A stretch of 60,000 nucleotides of DNA from Hydractinia symbiolongicarpus (Eukaryota > Cnidaria > Hydrozoa > Anthoathecata > Hydractiniidae): NCBI RefSeq assembly GCF_029227915.1, contig NC_079885.1:5644001-5704000 (forward strand), given 5' to 3'. Under the pieces are notes generated by a model. It was not told the origin of the DNA. It ran no database searches and worked only from the letters and a program-made list of their open reading frames with translations. Positions 1-10,542 of the stretch are shown here, one piece after another (the stretch's first letter is position 1; each line of letters starts with the position of its first letter). The position numbers and the translations under genes were made by a program.

Positions 1-644
1 TCGTAGTTGCGCAAGTCAATTTGTGCGCCATAATCAAGTAGAACTTTTGCACATTTTAAACTATTAACTGTACTCACTTGTCTTCTAAAGCAACTTAGAT
101 GGAGTGCTGTGTTTCCATCGTAGTTTTGAATATTAGCGTTAATACCTTGGTCAAGTAATGCTTTTGCTACCTCGTGATGACCATATTGAACACAACGGTG
201 AAGAGCAGTATCACCCCTCTCGTCCTGTATATCGATGTTATCGGTATATTGTTGAAGAATTTTAATAATTTCAATATGACCGTTCGCAGCTGCGAGGTGT
301 ATACACGTTGCTTTCGAGAACTTCTTATTTGCGCCTCTACTGAGGAGCTCTTTCGTAACGGCTACATGATTTAGTTCTGTAGCGATCTCTAATGGAAAAA
401 TATTTTCTCCATCCGACACATTCACATCAGCTCTTTGATTAACTAACAGTCTGACGATGTCTACATAACCGTTCCTTGCTGCTCGACATAGCAAGGTAGT
501 ATCTGCACCGTAAGCTATGGAGATGTGCTGATTTAGATTGTTCATTTTTACCACGTTTTGTCGAACTTTATCGATGTCATTTTGGTCGATGGCTTTCAGT
601 ACTGAAAGCAATTTCATTTGCTTACCAAGTCGCTTCCGTAACAT
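1..644 (-). CDS. Ankyrin-repeat protein, 5' end (partial, runs off the window)
   Basis: The minus strand is open from an ATG at 644-642 to the window edge, 214 codons without an intron. An in-frame TAA lies four codons upstream of that ATG, which supports the start. The product begins MLRKRLGKQMKLLSVLKAID and then shows about five ankyrin repeats. Recognisable pieces are TLLCRAARNGYVDIVRLLV, CIHLAAANGHIEIIKIL, DTALHRCVQYGHHEVAKALL, NTALHLSCFRRQ and CAKVLLDYGAQIDLRNY. The TALH and LL-GA signatures are classical. Ankyrin repeats are protein-binding scaffolds. Without the C-terminal half (SOCS box, kinase, death domain or other) the role cannot be assigned. It is divergent from the coiled-coil gene to its right, so the space between them may hold both promoters. 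Confidence 0.85.
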   Translation of the reverse strand, partial: MLRKRLGKQMKLLSVLKAIDQNDIDKVRQNVVKMNNLNQHISIAYGADTTLLCRAARNGYVDIVRLLVNQRADVNVSDGENIFPLEIATELNHVAVTKELLSRGANKKFSKATCIHLAAANGHIEIIKILQQYTDNIDIQDERGDTALHRCVQYGHHEVAKALLDQGINANIQNYDGNTALHLSCFRRQVSTVNSLKCAKVLLDYGAQIDLRNY

Positions 645-2085
645 CCTCAAAAGTTAACAAGTAAATTCTTGCCAGTGAGTCTTATTTGTTTTCATTTTTC
701 CTTTTTTTCTTGTCGTGGTTATAAATGTTCGTTTGATCCTATGGGAATAACTAATTAAGATGTAAATGCTTTTTTAACCATGCATTCTTCATGACTGATC
801 AATTACTCTCCATCTCATCACTCTCCACCTTAGTTGATAAATTGATAGTTGTTTGATGATTGAGTTTCAAAATTGAAACTTCAAATAAAAATTTCCACGA
901 CTTTAAATCACTTTATAAACCACCACCAACAACAACAACAAAATATTGTTGTTGAGATGTCAATCGAACGTTATTCTGTAATAAACAAAAAGATAACAGC
1001 ATTCCCTCAAGACCATGCATCATTATTTCATACTGTTTTAAAACATTGTGGCGGAGGTCGATAAGGTTGCTCGTGGGATCAAATTTAACTACTAGCAACA
1101 GCTACAACTAAATGCCAAGCTAATGTGATTTTGTTGTGATCACGCGCATAGTAACACTTATCATAATTTTTAAGAATGAATTCTTACTATGCTCATCGCA
1201 ATAACTGATTTTCCACAACAAATAAATTTGAACTTTTCTTTCACAAAACATTACAGTTCAAAGTTTATTTTACAATTTGACACGTTCAAACAATTACAGT
1301 GTCCTGCTCTTTGTTAGGAACAACCAGACGGCGCGATAAACTTGACATATTTTCTACTTGCATGTCAAGTGCTAACGGGATTGATGCATAACAATTTTAC
1401 CTGTGCAATTTTACCTGTACAATTTTTAGCTGCCTAACGGATTAGATATCGCCGTTGTAATCGTCGTGTAAGCCTCTGTAAGTGGATCGTTGACCGTGTT
1501 GTCGTTGTAATTGAAGTTTGTTGTAATAACAAAATTTATATATTACATGTTAGCTTGAATTTCACGTGTTTTGTGCAGCGTTTGTGAAGGACTTAGAACT
1601 TGCGAATACGAATACGCCTCAATATATTTTTTCTTGTTCAACTCATTAGGCGTGAATTTAATTTTACCATTTAGAAGTTTTACTTCTATGGAACGTGGTA
1701 AAAAAATTAAAATCCAGGTGGAACGCAAATTTAAAAGATAAAAAAGCGAAGCGTTAGTCAAAATTTTTATGTAGATTTGATTTTGATGAAATTAGCTAAA
1801 ATTTGCGAGACTTTGAAATTTTATCTGCGCAAAAAATTAAGGTTATTACTGCAACTCAAAAAAATAATGAAAAAAATTAAATACTTTCTATTTCTACCAA
1901 ATCTGATTTAGAAGTGAAATTAAGGTTAGGAAGTTCTTTCTCTTTCAGCGACCACGCCCTTCTCTCCTCTAAACTCTCGTAAGGTCTATAAGTATTTCGA
2001 ACTTTCAGGCACACGTAATCATGCTACTGTAAAAACTGTGAAAATCATAATTTTGTATTCAAGCAATGATCAATTTTCTTACTAG
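645..2085. other. Intergenic/5' region between divergent genes; no firm gene
   Basis: I see no convincing exon here. It contains a short CCA/CAA-rich run near 919-950 and AT-rich sequence. An ATG at 1688-1690 opens ten codons (MERGKKIKIQ) ending at a possible but weak donor at 1717/1718. Its phase 0 would join the first certain exon of the coiled-coil gene, so it is a candidate first exon only. Confidence 0.4.
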
Positions 2086-4093
2086 GCAGAAAAGAATTCA
2101 TCAGAGAAAGCCCAATTGGCTCGATTAGTTGAAAGTCAAAAAGAAAAAACAGATGAGGCGCTGGACAAAGCTACGACAGACGATCGCAAATGTATTCAGT
2201 TAAAACAACAAATCCAGGTTCGTTTACCGGTGATTTTCATCTTTTGCCTTTTATTTACAATTATCAGTGGTTTCCTCTTTTTTATTTTTTAATTTTGTTT
2301 TCTTTCACTAAGAACATTTAATTAAACTTCTTTTCCATGTCTAACATTTTGTTTTTCTTCTTCTTCTTCTTTTTCTTCTTCTTCTTGGGTGTCCTATATC
2401 TTTTTACAAATGAGCCTTACTATGCCTAAAATGTTATGCTTATCAGAAAATCGTTTGTCGCTTATTTGAAAACTCGATATTTGGACCCCATGTGTATTCT
2501 TATAAACTCCATTTATTTATTTTTTGAATTTTTCCGCGGAAACTTGTTTGTTTGGTGCTGGCAAATAATAAGAAAACGTATAAGATCCTGCTGAAAAGTG
2601 TGAACAGTCACCATATGCCTCAGAGGGCGGTGCTTACTTAAAAGGGGGGGGGGGGTGCTAATTCGAATAATTCCTGGTCTTAGCAGATTTATGTTATTAT
2701 TGTATATATTTTTTTTTAAATTTAGGAACTAAAAAACAGAAGTAAAATAAAAGTGAATGATATGAAGAAACAGTAAGTCAATTCTTCTTAAACAAACTGC
2801 TTTTGACAAATTACTGGATTCGTGTTTCGTTGTGGTCGGCTATTTGAATAGATAATTTTAACAATATTTTTTAAAAAATAGCGAGGTAAAAAGCGTCCAT
2901 GTTTCGTCTTCTTTTTAAAATTGTGGAAGTTAGGAAATTTTAAACTGAAATGTTAAAACCTAAATCTAGTATCAAAAGTTTACTCTCTGTCAGGCATAGT
3001 CACTCATTTTATCGATATTGGAAACAATCTGCCGACCTTAAAGAACTTTTGCCGCACATATCCACACGTTCATCAAAAGAACTAAAATCAGTTTTTGTCT
3101 CCCTTCTGCCTCAATGGTTTGACTTTTTCAACAATCAGCATTTTTCTAAAATAGTTAGAAAACCAGATTCCCACAAAAATGACGTGTGTGGTATTTTAAT
3201 CAGGACGTTTCTTGTTTTATAAGGTTACGTGACCAAGGAAAAGAAATGGAACGTTTAAAGATCGAATATGAGGATGAGTTAGATAAGCTAAAAAATATCG
3301 TACGACAAAAAGAAAAATGGATTGATCGGGTTCAAAGCAACAAAGCGTAAGTTTTCTTAGGTGATAATTCTGACTTGACTTATTTTCGATTTAAAAGCAC
3401 TGAGTATCGATTTAAAAAAGCAGGTTCTCTTCTGGATCAGCACTTCTTCTTATGGCTTCTCACTTGCGAAATCGTTAAAACTACTGTTGCGGCGGCAACA
3501 CTACGGAAAGAAAGGGGGCGGAAAATAATAAATACGTTTACGGCAGCAAGGCGGAGGAGAACAAAACTTGTGTTTGATGAAATTGCAGATTACTTGCGCA
3601 CTAACAGCCACACCGCTGTTAAAATCTCACTGATTGTCAACTTATTGGCGAAAGACGAGTTTTTTTGTAACTTATTGGCGAAAGTAGGGTTTTCGTAATT
3701 TAGTAGCGAAAGTAGGGTTTTCGTAATTTATTGGCGAAAAACGAGTTTTTTTTAACTTATTGGCGAAACCCGGGTTTTCGTAACTTATTACGCTAAGTTT
3801 GCCCCGAATTTGTGAGAATTACTATTACAAATATTTCTAAATGTACTTACAATCTACTTCAAGTGCAAAAACTTTTGCGGACAGAGCCTTCGCTTATCGG
3901 TGCTCATGGAAAATTTGGTTAAAATTCTGAAAGTTTCTGTCTGTGAAAGTTTCTGCAATCACAGTAGACCACACATGTTATTGATAGTAACTTTTGTTTC
4001 TGTAAATTTATTGCGATTTGTTTTCGTTTTAGTTCCACAGAACTGCAGATGAATGAAATGTGCAACAGTTTAAATATTGGAAGAATAAAATAG
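2086..4093 (+). CDS. Small coiled-coil protein, four 3' exons (5' end not located)
   Basis: Four exons join in frame with good splice sites: 2086-2217, 2726-2772, 3224-3346 and 4033-4093 (stop TAG 4091-4093). Phases are 0/0, 0/2, 2/2 and 2/stop, and donors are gttcgt, gtaagt and gtaagt. The joined exons give 120 residues, highly charged and heptad-like, for example LARLVESQKEKTDEALDK, ELKNRSKIKVNDMKKQ and KEMERLKIEYEDELDKLK, ending in CNSLNIGRIK. An in-frame TAG directly before 2086 shows the first exon shown is internal; a possible start exon is 1688-1717. The family is not recognised. A long coiled coil with a short C-terminal tail could be a structural or ciliary protein, but that is a guess. 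Confidence 0.7.
2352..2387. repeat. (TTC)n microsatellite
   Basis: Interrupted TTC repeat in the first intron of the coiled-coil gene. A run of 12 G lies downstream at 2644-2655 in the same intron. Confidence 0.85.
3639..3792. repeat. 28-29 bp tandem repeat, about five copies
   Basis: Imperfect copies of a unit of the form AACTTATTGGCGAAAG plus a GGGTTTTCGT or GAGTTTTTTGT half follow one another in the last intron of the coiled-coil gene. An open frame of 107 codons over 3375-3698 is partly made by this repeat and is not taken as a gene. Confidence 0.8.
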
Positions 4094-4544
4094 TATAAAA
4101 GTGAAGATTTATCTGTCTGCTAAGCTACAATTTCTTGATTCATAAATTAAGATATCTACGTCACAGCGCGAAACGTTCCCGTCACTAAACTCTATCGAGT
4201 TTACCTTTTTTACAAATAATATTTCGCAAAATTTACCCCGAGCTTCACTTAAAATGTTTTTGGTAAAATGTTGTACACCGCATGTATATAGATATATACA
4301 TATATAAATATATATGAATTTTTTAACTTGTATAAAATTTTAATTGATATTTTTTACGAAGTATATGAGCAGAATTCATAGTTTTTGTATTTCTTAAATT
4401 TGGCTTACTTTCATTCCCCTTCTCACTATTTTGTATTATTTTCTTATAAAAGAACTTTGAGGCAGAAAGGTAACGATGGAATCTGAAAAAGAATTTCACC
4501 CAACCTCGTTCCCAGTTTTTTTTATATCTGGATGGCTGGACGAA

Positions 4545-5534
4545 TCATTCCTACAAAGCTTTGCGGATGATACACGGATTGGTGGTCGAATCAGAACCTG
4601 CTTATATTCTCAAAATCTACAGATAGATTTAAATATAGTTTATCAATGGGCTAAGCAGAATAACATGTCATTCAATAACTCCAAGTTTAAGCTTATTCAA
4701 TATAGTAAAATGGAACTTCGCACAGATTATCAATACCTAAATCAATCAGGTTTGCCAATTTTATCAAAGTTGCTTGTTAAAGACCCTGGTGTTATAATGA
4801 GCAATACTCGCACCTTTTGCACACATCCTGGCACTCACTGAAACTGTCAAAAAGCCAATTGGATGGATATTACGGACCTTCCTCATCAGAGAAGCCCAGC
4901 CAATGCTTACTCTTTGGAAATCCTTAGTTATCCCTATAGTGGACTATTGCTCACAGTTATGGTCACCAACGAAAAAAGGCGAAGTCCTTCAATTAGGAGA
5001 CTTACAGCGTAACTACATTAAAATAATCCAAGAAGCATATGGACTATCATATACCAATGCTCTAAGTCACTTCCACTTGTACTCTCTCCAACCCAGAAGA
5101 GAACGATACTGTATTATATATGTATGGAAAATCCTTGAAAATCTAGTTCCCAACCTTTCTGTGCCCATAATTGTAAAATCATCTAACAGAAAAGGGCGTT
5201 CCTGTTTTATAGAATCGAAAACTACAAAAGCCCCCAAAGCTAATCCCTGAAATTCATCAGCTTTCGAACCAATGGATCTCGTTTATTTAACCAAATGCCG
5301 AAAGAGATCAGACAAATTACTCAATGTACTACAAGTTGCTTCAAAAATCAGCTGGATAATTTCCTGTTATTGATCCCTAATGGTCCGTACACAACTCTTC
5401 CATCAAACAGTATTGTGGACATGGTACAATACTTGGACCCCGAAAAAGTGTTAGCTGTGCCCTTTACGTTCATTTCAGGCTGGAATCCTGGAGTGAGAAG
5501 ATTTGCTAAAGGCGACAACCCATTGTCACCTTGA
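4545..5534 (+). pseudogene. Non-LTR retrotransposon (CR1/jockey-like) reverse-transcriptase 3' half, frameshifted
   Basis: The first piece carries the catalytic motif SFADDTRI (about 4557-4580) followed by LQIDLNIVYQWAKQNNMSFN, the usual DL-x-W-x-N-x-M-x-FN-x-K block after the RT active site. The second piece (from about 4820, different frame, through 5250) has WKSLVIPIVDYCSQLWSPT, LQRNYIKIIQEA and LYSLQPRRERYCII, typical of the CR1/L2/jockey C-terminal region. A third piece, 5295-5534, again in another frame, ends PGVRRFAKGDNPLSP. At least two frameshifts and the missing endonuclease and palm N-terminus mark it as a 5'-truncated dead copy. The clade call is from motif style only. Confidence 0.85.
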
Positions 5535-7144
5535 TGATCTCATCGAAAGTCAACACAAGTAACAACGGAGCTTTCCGTTGTTAGAAGAGATACAATATCC
5601 CCTGGGGACGAGGTTGGATTTCACCCTAATTTATTTATCAAATGTAGTTTTGTGGGCGTACAGAGTTATCTACCGCCTCAGGGCGTACAGAGTTTTTACA
5701 AATAAAATAAACACACAAGCTTAACCGTTTTGATGAAAATTTCGATTTTTAACGTTCACCGCATGGGTATATTACTACAATGATTCAGATGCCCCCTGAG
5801 TGGGCATAAATGATTAAAAAAATTATTGCTCTGGTCCCGGACCCCTTATTTATCTGAGCTTCTTAATTTACGACGGTGAAGAAAAAGCCGAATTAGAACT
5901 CTTGTGCTCAAAAAACTCAAAAAATATATAACTAATAATTTAGTTTGTTACAAGCTCGTGAGCTTGTATTAAAACGCAAATGTGTCCTACAAGAATGGAA
6001 ATTTTTGCCTCTCTGAGCACCGACACGGGAGTCGTCGTGTGTTCGAATCTCATCTTGGTAACTATTTTTACTTTTTTTTCTTTTTTCTTTTTTAAAAAGA
6101 TAAGACAAGTGTTCAAAACACTTGTTTAACTAACTAGTAAATAAAGGTGTTTCCACCAAACCTTTTAAAAGTGAATGTAGGCAGAATTAACTGAATTAAT
6201 GAATTTCGCAAATTTTGGGGTTTGTGGGTTTGTGGTCTTTCTTCTTCCTGTCAGTCGGTTCACCCAAGACGGACCCATCGAAAATTAAAAGTTCGAGGAA
6301 TTTTCCGTTCAGGAAGGTCTCACAAATCAATTTTGAAAAATAAGTGTGTAACAAATATTATTGCGTATCTGAATAGTAACAAAAATCCCAATTTGATAGA
6401 CAGCTTTTTGTAAACTTTATTCGCGAGGTTGTTTGCGTATATCATACGTCTTGTTTTTTTTGTCCACCTTTTTTTGTCCGATAATGTGTAAGAAATAAAA
6501 AAAGTTTTTTTCATCAAAATCTAGATTAACAACTTGCGTTAAAATTTATGCTTGCAAAGAAACGTTTAATATGTATACACTGCAGGTAGAATTATGCACT
6601 CTCCTTAAAAACGTTTCAAGCCCACCGTGTGCTATTTCCTCAAAATTTGCTTTACTGGTTATCAGCAATTTCAGAAATTTTAGAATTAATCGACCGCCTG
6701 AGGCGGACGGACCGTCATAGTCGGTTAGGGCACGGTGATGGCTAGTTTCTACCGGCAAACGTAACACAGTGAAGCAGGTCCAACCACACGCTCAGGTTGC
6801 TATTGATTTGACATATTAGCTTACCCTTTCAAAAACAAAGAAAATGTTTTCCGGCCGGCTGCATCGGTTTGTCAAAATGCTCAATTAGAAATAAGAACTA
6901 CTATCCTAACGTGAATATTTTGAGTATTCGGCACCTCGTTAGCCATACATTCTTGGCGCGTAGTTACAGTAAAATGGAGGAAGTGAATGTGCTTCTCTTG
7001 TCTTGTCCTGTTTTGCTGTTTTGTTCTTTCCTGTTCAGTTTTGGTTGTTTCATGACAGAATGTTTATTTTTATTTTTATTATCTTTGTTATCATTTTGTA
7101 CTGAAGGATGGTCATCATCTTCCCATAGCTCCCCAACCTACTAA
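5535..7144. other. Non-genic stretch with small inverted repeats
   Basis: No gene is supported. A motif CTGGGGACGAGGTTGG at 5602-5617 recurs in form in the short elements near 47571 and 48133. Hairpins lie at 5949-5968 (9-bp stem TACAAGCTC) and 6105-6125 (9-bp stem ACAAGTGTT). Around 6035-6046 the string GTTCGAATC resembles a Pol III B box, so a decayed tRNA-derived SINE is possible, but no clear A box is visible. Confidence 0.4.
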
Positions 7145-8365
7145 TGGTGTTCTCCCAAAATGCAATTTCTTGTATCATACCATGCAGATGATAGTTTGGA
7201 AAAAGGCGCTTAAAAATAAAGGAGTTAGTAAAGTTTATATATAAGTTACTTATCAAGAAAATCTTAATATAAACTATTTAAAAAAACTATCAAAAACAGT
7301 TCTTTTAAATGGGAACTCCAGTAAAACTCACTTTTTTCTTTTTCGTTTTATACGTACTCAGAAAAGCATAAGAAATAAAAAAAAACTTACTTCACTTGTT
7401 TTCCTTATTTAAAATTGTTGTACTAGCCTTCGCATATTCAATTTTTTTCTCATAAAAAAACAGACAGGCGAGATTTCATTTAGGACTGGACCCGATTATA
7501 AATAATGACATCACATTGTGCAGAAAGTTTAGGCGAGCACAGAGATTGTTCATGTTAGAACCTATAGATTACATTAAATCGCTTTTTGTATGTAATTTAC
7601 GTTTAAATCTTTAAAAAATGGTTAGTTGCTTTGCGTTTCGATGTACCAATCGACCAGAGAAGTGTAAAGAAGTAAGTTTTCACAGAATCCCATCTGTGAA
7701 AAAGAAAGAACTCAAACAAAAATGGCTAAACAAAATACGTCATGCGGGTGATCTACCAAGCGATCAAAGTTTTTATATATATTTGGTTGGTGCACTTGAC
7801 AGATATATAGTTCTTTTAAAAGAGTTCTCCAGGAAATAAACTTCCATATTAAAATATTGCCACTTTGTAAAAATGCCATTTTAGCTGGTGAACGCGATCA
7901 AAGTTTCTTATTTCTTTTCATTTCATTATTTGTACTTCTATTCACAGAACACAACCAAATAACGTTTTGTACATTTTTATATTAAATAAAAGAACATTAT
8001 ACCAATTTCCAATACAATCACCGACAAAAAAGTTTTCTAGTTACACATGTATCTTTTGTAGCGCTCAAATTTCGATTCTTTGTTTTTCAAAAAAGAAGCT
8101 TTTTGATGGCAGGACATGCCGAATATTTTCAGGGATTAGAAAAATGAAAACAGACGGTAATTATTCAAAAACTATAAATAATAAAATAAACTTACCATGT
8201 GGTAGGGAAGTTCTTAAAAGAACTGTTTTTTATGGTTTTTTATAAAATTTACTTTATAAATAACTTTATATATAAACTTTATTAACTCCTTTCTCTTCAA
8301 GAGCCTTTTTTCAACTATCGTCTGCATGGTATATTACAAGGAATTGCATTTCGGGAATGCTCCAA
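7145..8365. mobile_element. Inverted-repeat unit enclosing a THAP-domain fragment (probable DNA-transposon remnant)
   Basis: The left arm (about 7150-7310) and the reverse complement of the right arm (about 8215-8360) match well over about 150 bp. Shared blocks include CAGACGATAGTT against CAGATGATAGTT, AAAGGAGTTA, AAAGTTTATATATAA and AACAGTTCTTTTAA. Between them lies a THAP-like ORF. THAP domains are the DNA-binding module of P-element-like transposases, so a decayed transposon is the simplest reading. Neither a target-site duplication nor a transposase core is visible. Confidence 0.55.
7618..7839 (+). pseudogene. THAP-type zinc-finger fragment
   Basis: An ATG in good context (AAAATGG) opens 73 codons. 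The first 50 residues read as a THAP N-terminus: MVSCFAFRC gives the first two Cys ligands, then VSFHRIPS, ELKQKWLNKIRH and LPSDQSFYI. The expected Cys-x2-His pair after FYI is absent and the frame closes soon after, so the finger is incomplete. It sits inside the inverted-repeat unit 7145-8365, fitting a transposase DNA-binding domain rather than a host gene. Confidence 0.65.
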
Positions 8366-8924
8366 TCGAGTTCGAGAAAGTGCGTAAGGTTTCTGAGGAC
8401 AACCCCCAATTTAATTCGAAAAGTCACCCGGATGTGTTAAACATGGAAAAATTAATAAAAAGCACTTGCTAAAACATCAAGTAAGGTGTTGTTCTTTTTG
8501 TTTCTTGACCTAACGGCGCAGCATTCCTCTACCACTTTTGTTTACATGTTTGCTTTGTCGGCATAATTGTATCATCTAACCACATATAAAAGGGAGATAA
8601 GCTGTTTTCTAAAGACTTACTACTGGAGCCTGCATTATGATTATCTCTTCTCCGTAAGAATTACACATCTGTTCAACCACTTCATCCTCAGGGTGGAACT
8701 TATAGTGCCAAAGTGTCTCGAACACGCTGGGTTTGAATACATGGGTGATATGAAAATGCAGCAAATTGATAGCTGACAAAATTATTTTTATAATAAACAG
8801 GGTTCGAATTAGCAGTTTGCAATTCTCAATTTGCGAATCGAAATTCCATTTTTGCTAATCACTTTGCGAAGAAAATAATAAAATTGCAAATCGAAAATTT
8901 TTGTGTTACTTTCTTTTCTTGCTT

Positions 8925-10190
8925 TTGCATCATTATCATCATCATTCTCGGCTTAACGTCCGTTTTCCATGCTAGCATGGGTTGGACGGGGTATATTAAT
9001 GACCCTCTTCCAATCTGATCTAGACTGTGTTAGATCTAAACTCAACTTCCTCTCTATCAAGTCTGTCCTTATAACCTCCTGCCAAGTCTTTCTCGGTCTG
9101 CCTCTGGGCTTTGCCCCAGGAACTATCAAGTCTCTACACTTTCTTACCCAATTATCCTCCTCATTCTTTCCAAGTGCCCCAGCCAATTCAATCTTCTTAT
9201 CTGGATAACATCTTTAATTCTACGGAGACTTAGCCTGCTTCTTAGCTCATCTGAACTCTTTCTGTCTCTCAGACTGGCATTACACATCCACCTAACCATT
9301 CTCATATCATTCCTTTCTAAACGGTCAAGATCTTCCTGCTTCACTGCCCATGTCTCACTACCGTACAACATAACACTTCTTACACAGGCCTCATACAACC
9401 TACCTTTTACCTCAATTGACAGGACTCTGCTAGTCAATAAAGGAAGTAACTCTCTAAACTTTTTCCAAGCAGAACCTATCCTGCAAGTAACACTTCTTCC
9501 AACACCCCCTTCACTGCTTAACATATCGCCTAAGTAACAGAAGTTCTTAACTATCTCTAACGAGCCACTGTTGTACATCATTAAAGCTGGAAATACTTCA
9601 TTCTTTATAATCTCACCTTTGCAACGCTTGCATACAAACTGTATGTCAGCTCTTAACCTTCCACTAATACTACTGCACTTCTTATGTACCCAATGCTTGC
9701 AAGTCTGACAAAAAAATTGAGTTACCACCAACCCCTTTCCTGCAAACTCCACAAGGCCACTTTCCAACTACAAGGTCACACTTGGCTGCAATGCTACTTA
9801 TCGTGACTTTAGACTTTGCTGTGTTTACCTTCAGCCCTTTCTCTTCTAGTCCTTTCTTCCACTTCTCAAACTTTTCAACTAATTCTTCCATCGACTCTGC
9901 TATGAGAACCAAATCATCTGCATACAATAACTCCCATGGACAACCTGTTCTGAACTCCATCGACAGCGCTTCTAAGACTAGAATAAACAACAAAGGACTA
10001 AGTACAGAACCCTGATGTACACCAACATTTACACTAAATTCATCACTAAGTGAATCGTTAATCCTGACACGACTTCTAGCATTGCTGTACATAGACTGAA
10101 CCATCGTAACTAGCCACTCATCCACACCTAATTTTCTACCAAATAACTTTACGTGGCACTCTATCAAAAGCTTTCTCTAAATCTACAAAG
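8925..10190 (-). mobile_element. 5'-truncated non-LTR retrotransposon with embedded zinc-binding motif
   Basis: Read on the minus strand, 10167-9682 encodes the RT palm: VGVHQGSVLSPLLFILVLEA, then LLYADDLVLIAESMEEL with the YADD active site, then KGLKVNTAKSKV. After a frameshift in a T-run near 9715, 9767-9144 gives FCQTCKHWVHKKC, FVCKRCKG and ACVRSVMLYGSETWAVK. A third piece, 9186-8953, carries GRPRKTWQEVIRTDL. The Cys/His spacing on both sides of the frameshift (CGVC, CQTC, WVHKKC, CKRC) looks PHD-like. The 3' end falls in an ATG-rich simple repeat at 8929-8950. A more decayed relative occurs on the plus strand at 33640-34260. Confidence 0.85.
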
Positions 10191-10507
10191 GTTCATTTAC
10201 AATCAGAAGCTTTTGGAGCTCGTAGAAGCCGATTTTTTTCTTGTTTATGATACATTTTTAAATAGAAATTTCTGCTGACTCAGCAATTTTAGTGTTAAGT
10301 TAAAATCTTTTTATTATGTATTAAGGCCTATATTTTTAGGAAATAGTAAAAAAATGGTATAAATAAAACACTGAGTGAATAATTCAGCTATTTGGACAGC
10401 TAAAAAAGTTACTGTCATATTTATTCTCGTTCGCAGCAAAATATCCTTAAAAAATGTCAATTTGTTTCCTTAATTCTCCTTAATATACTTACTTTTGTTC
10501 TCATTTT

Positions 10508-10542
<35 letters not shown>

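Noticed and set aside
2950-3222. 90-codon frame with YRYWKQSADLKELLPH
   Set aside because: Lies wholly in an intron between two good coiled-coil exons and matches no family I know; kept out for lack of support.
3375-3698. 107-codon frame
   Set aside because: Starts without ATG and is partly built from the tandem repeat at 3639.
6020-6050. tRNA gene suggested by GTTCGAATC
   Set aside because: No A box or cloverleaf can be drawn around it.
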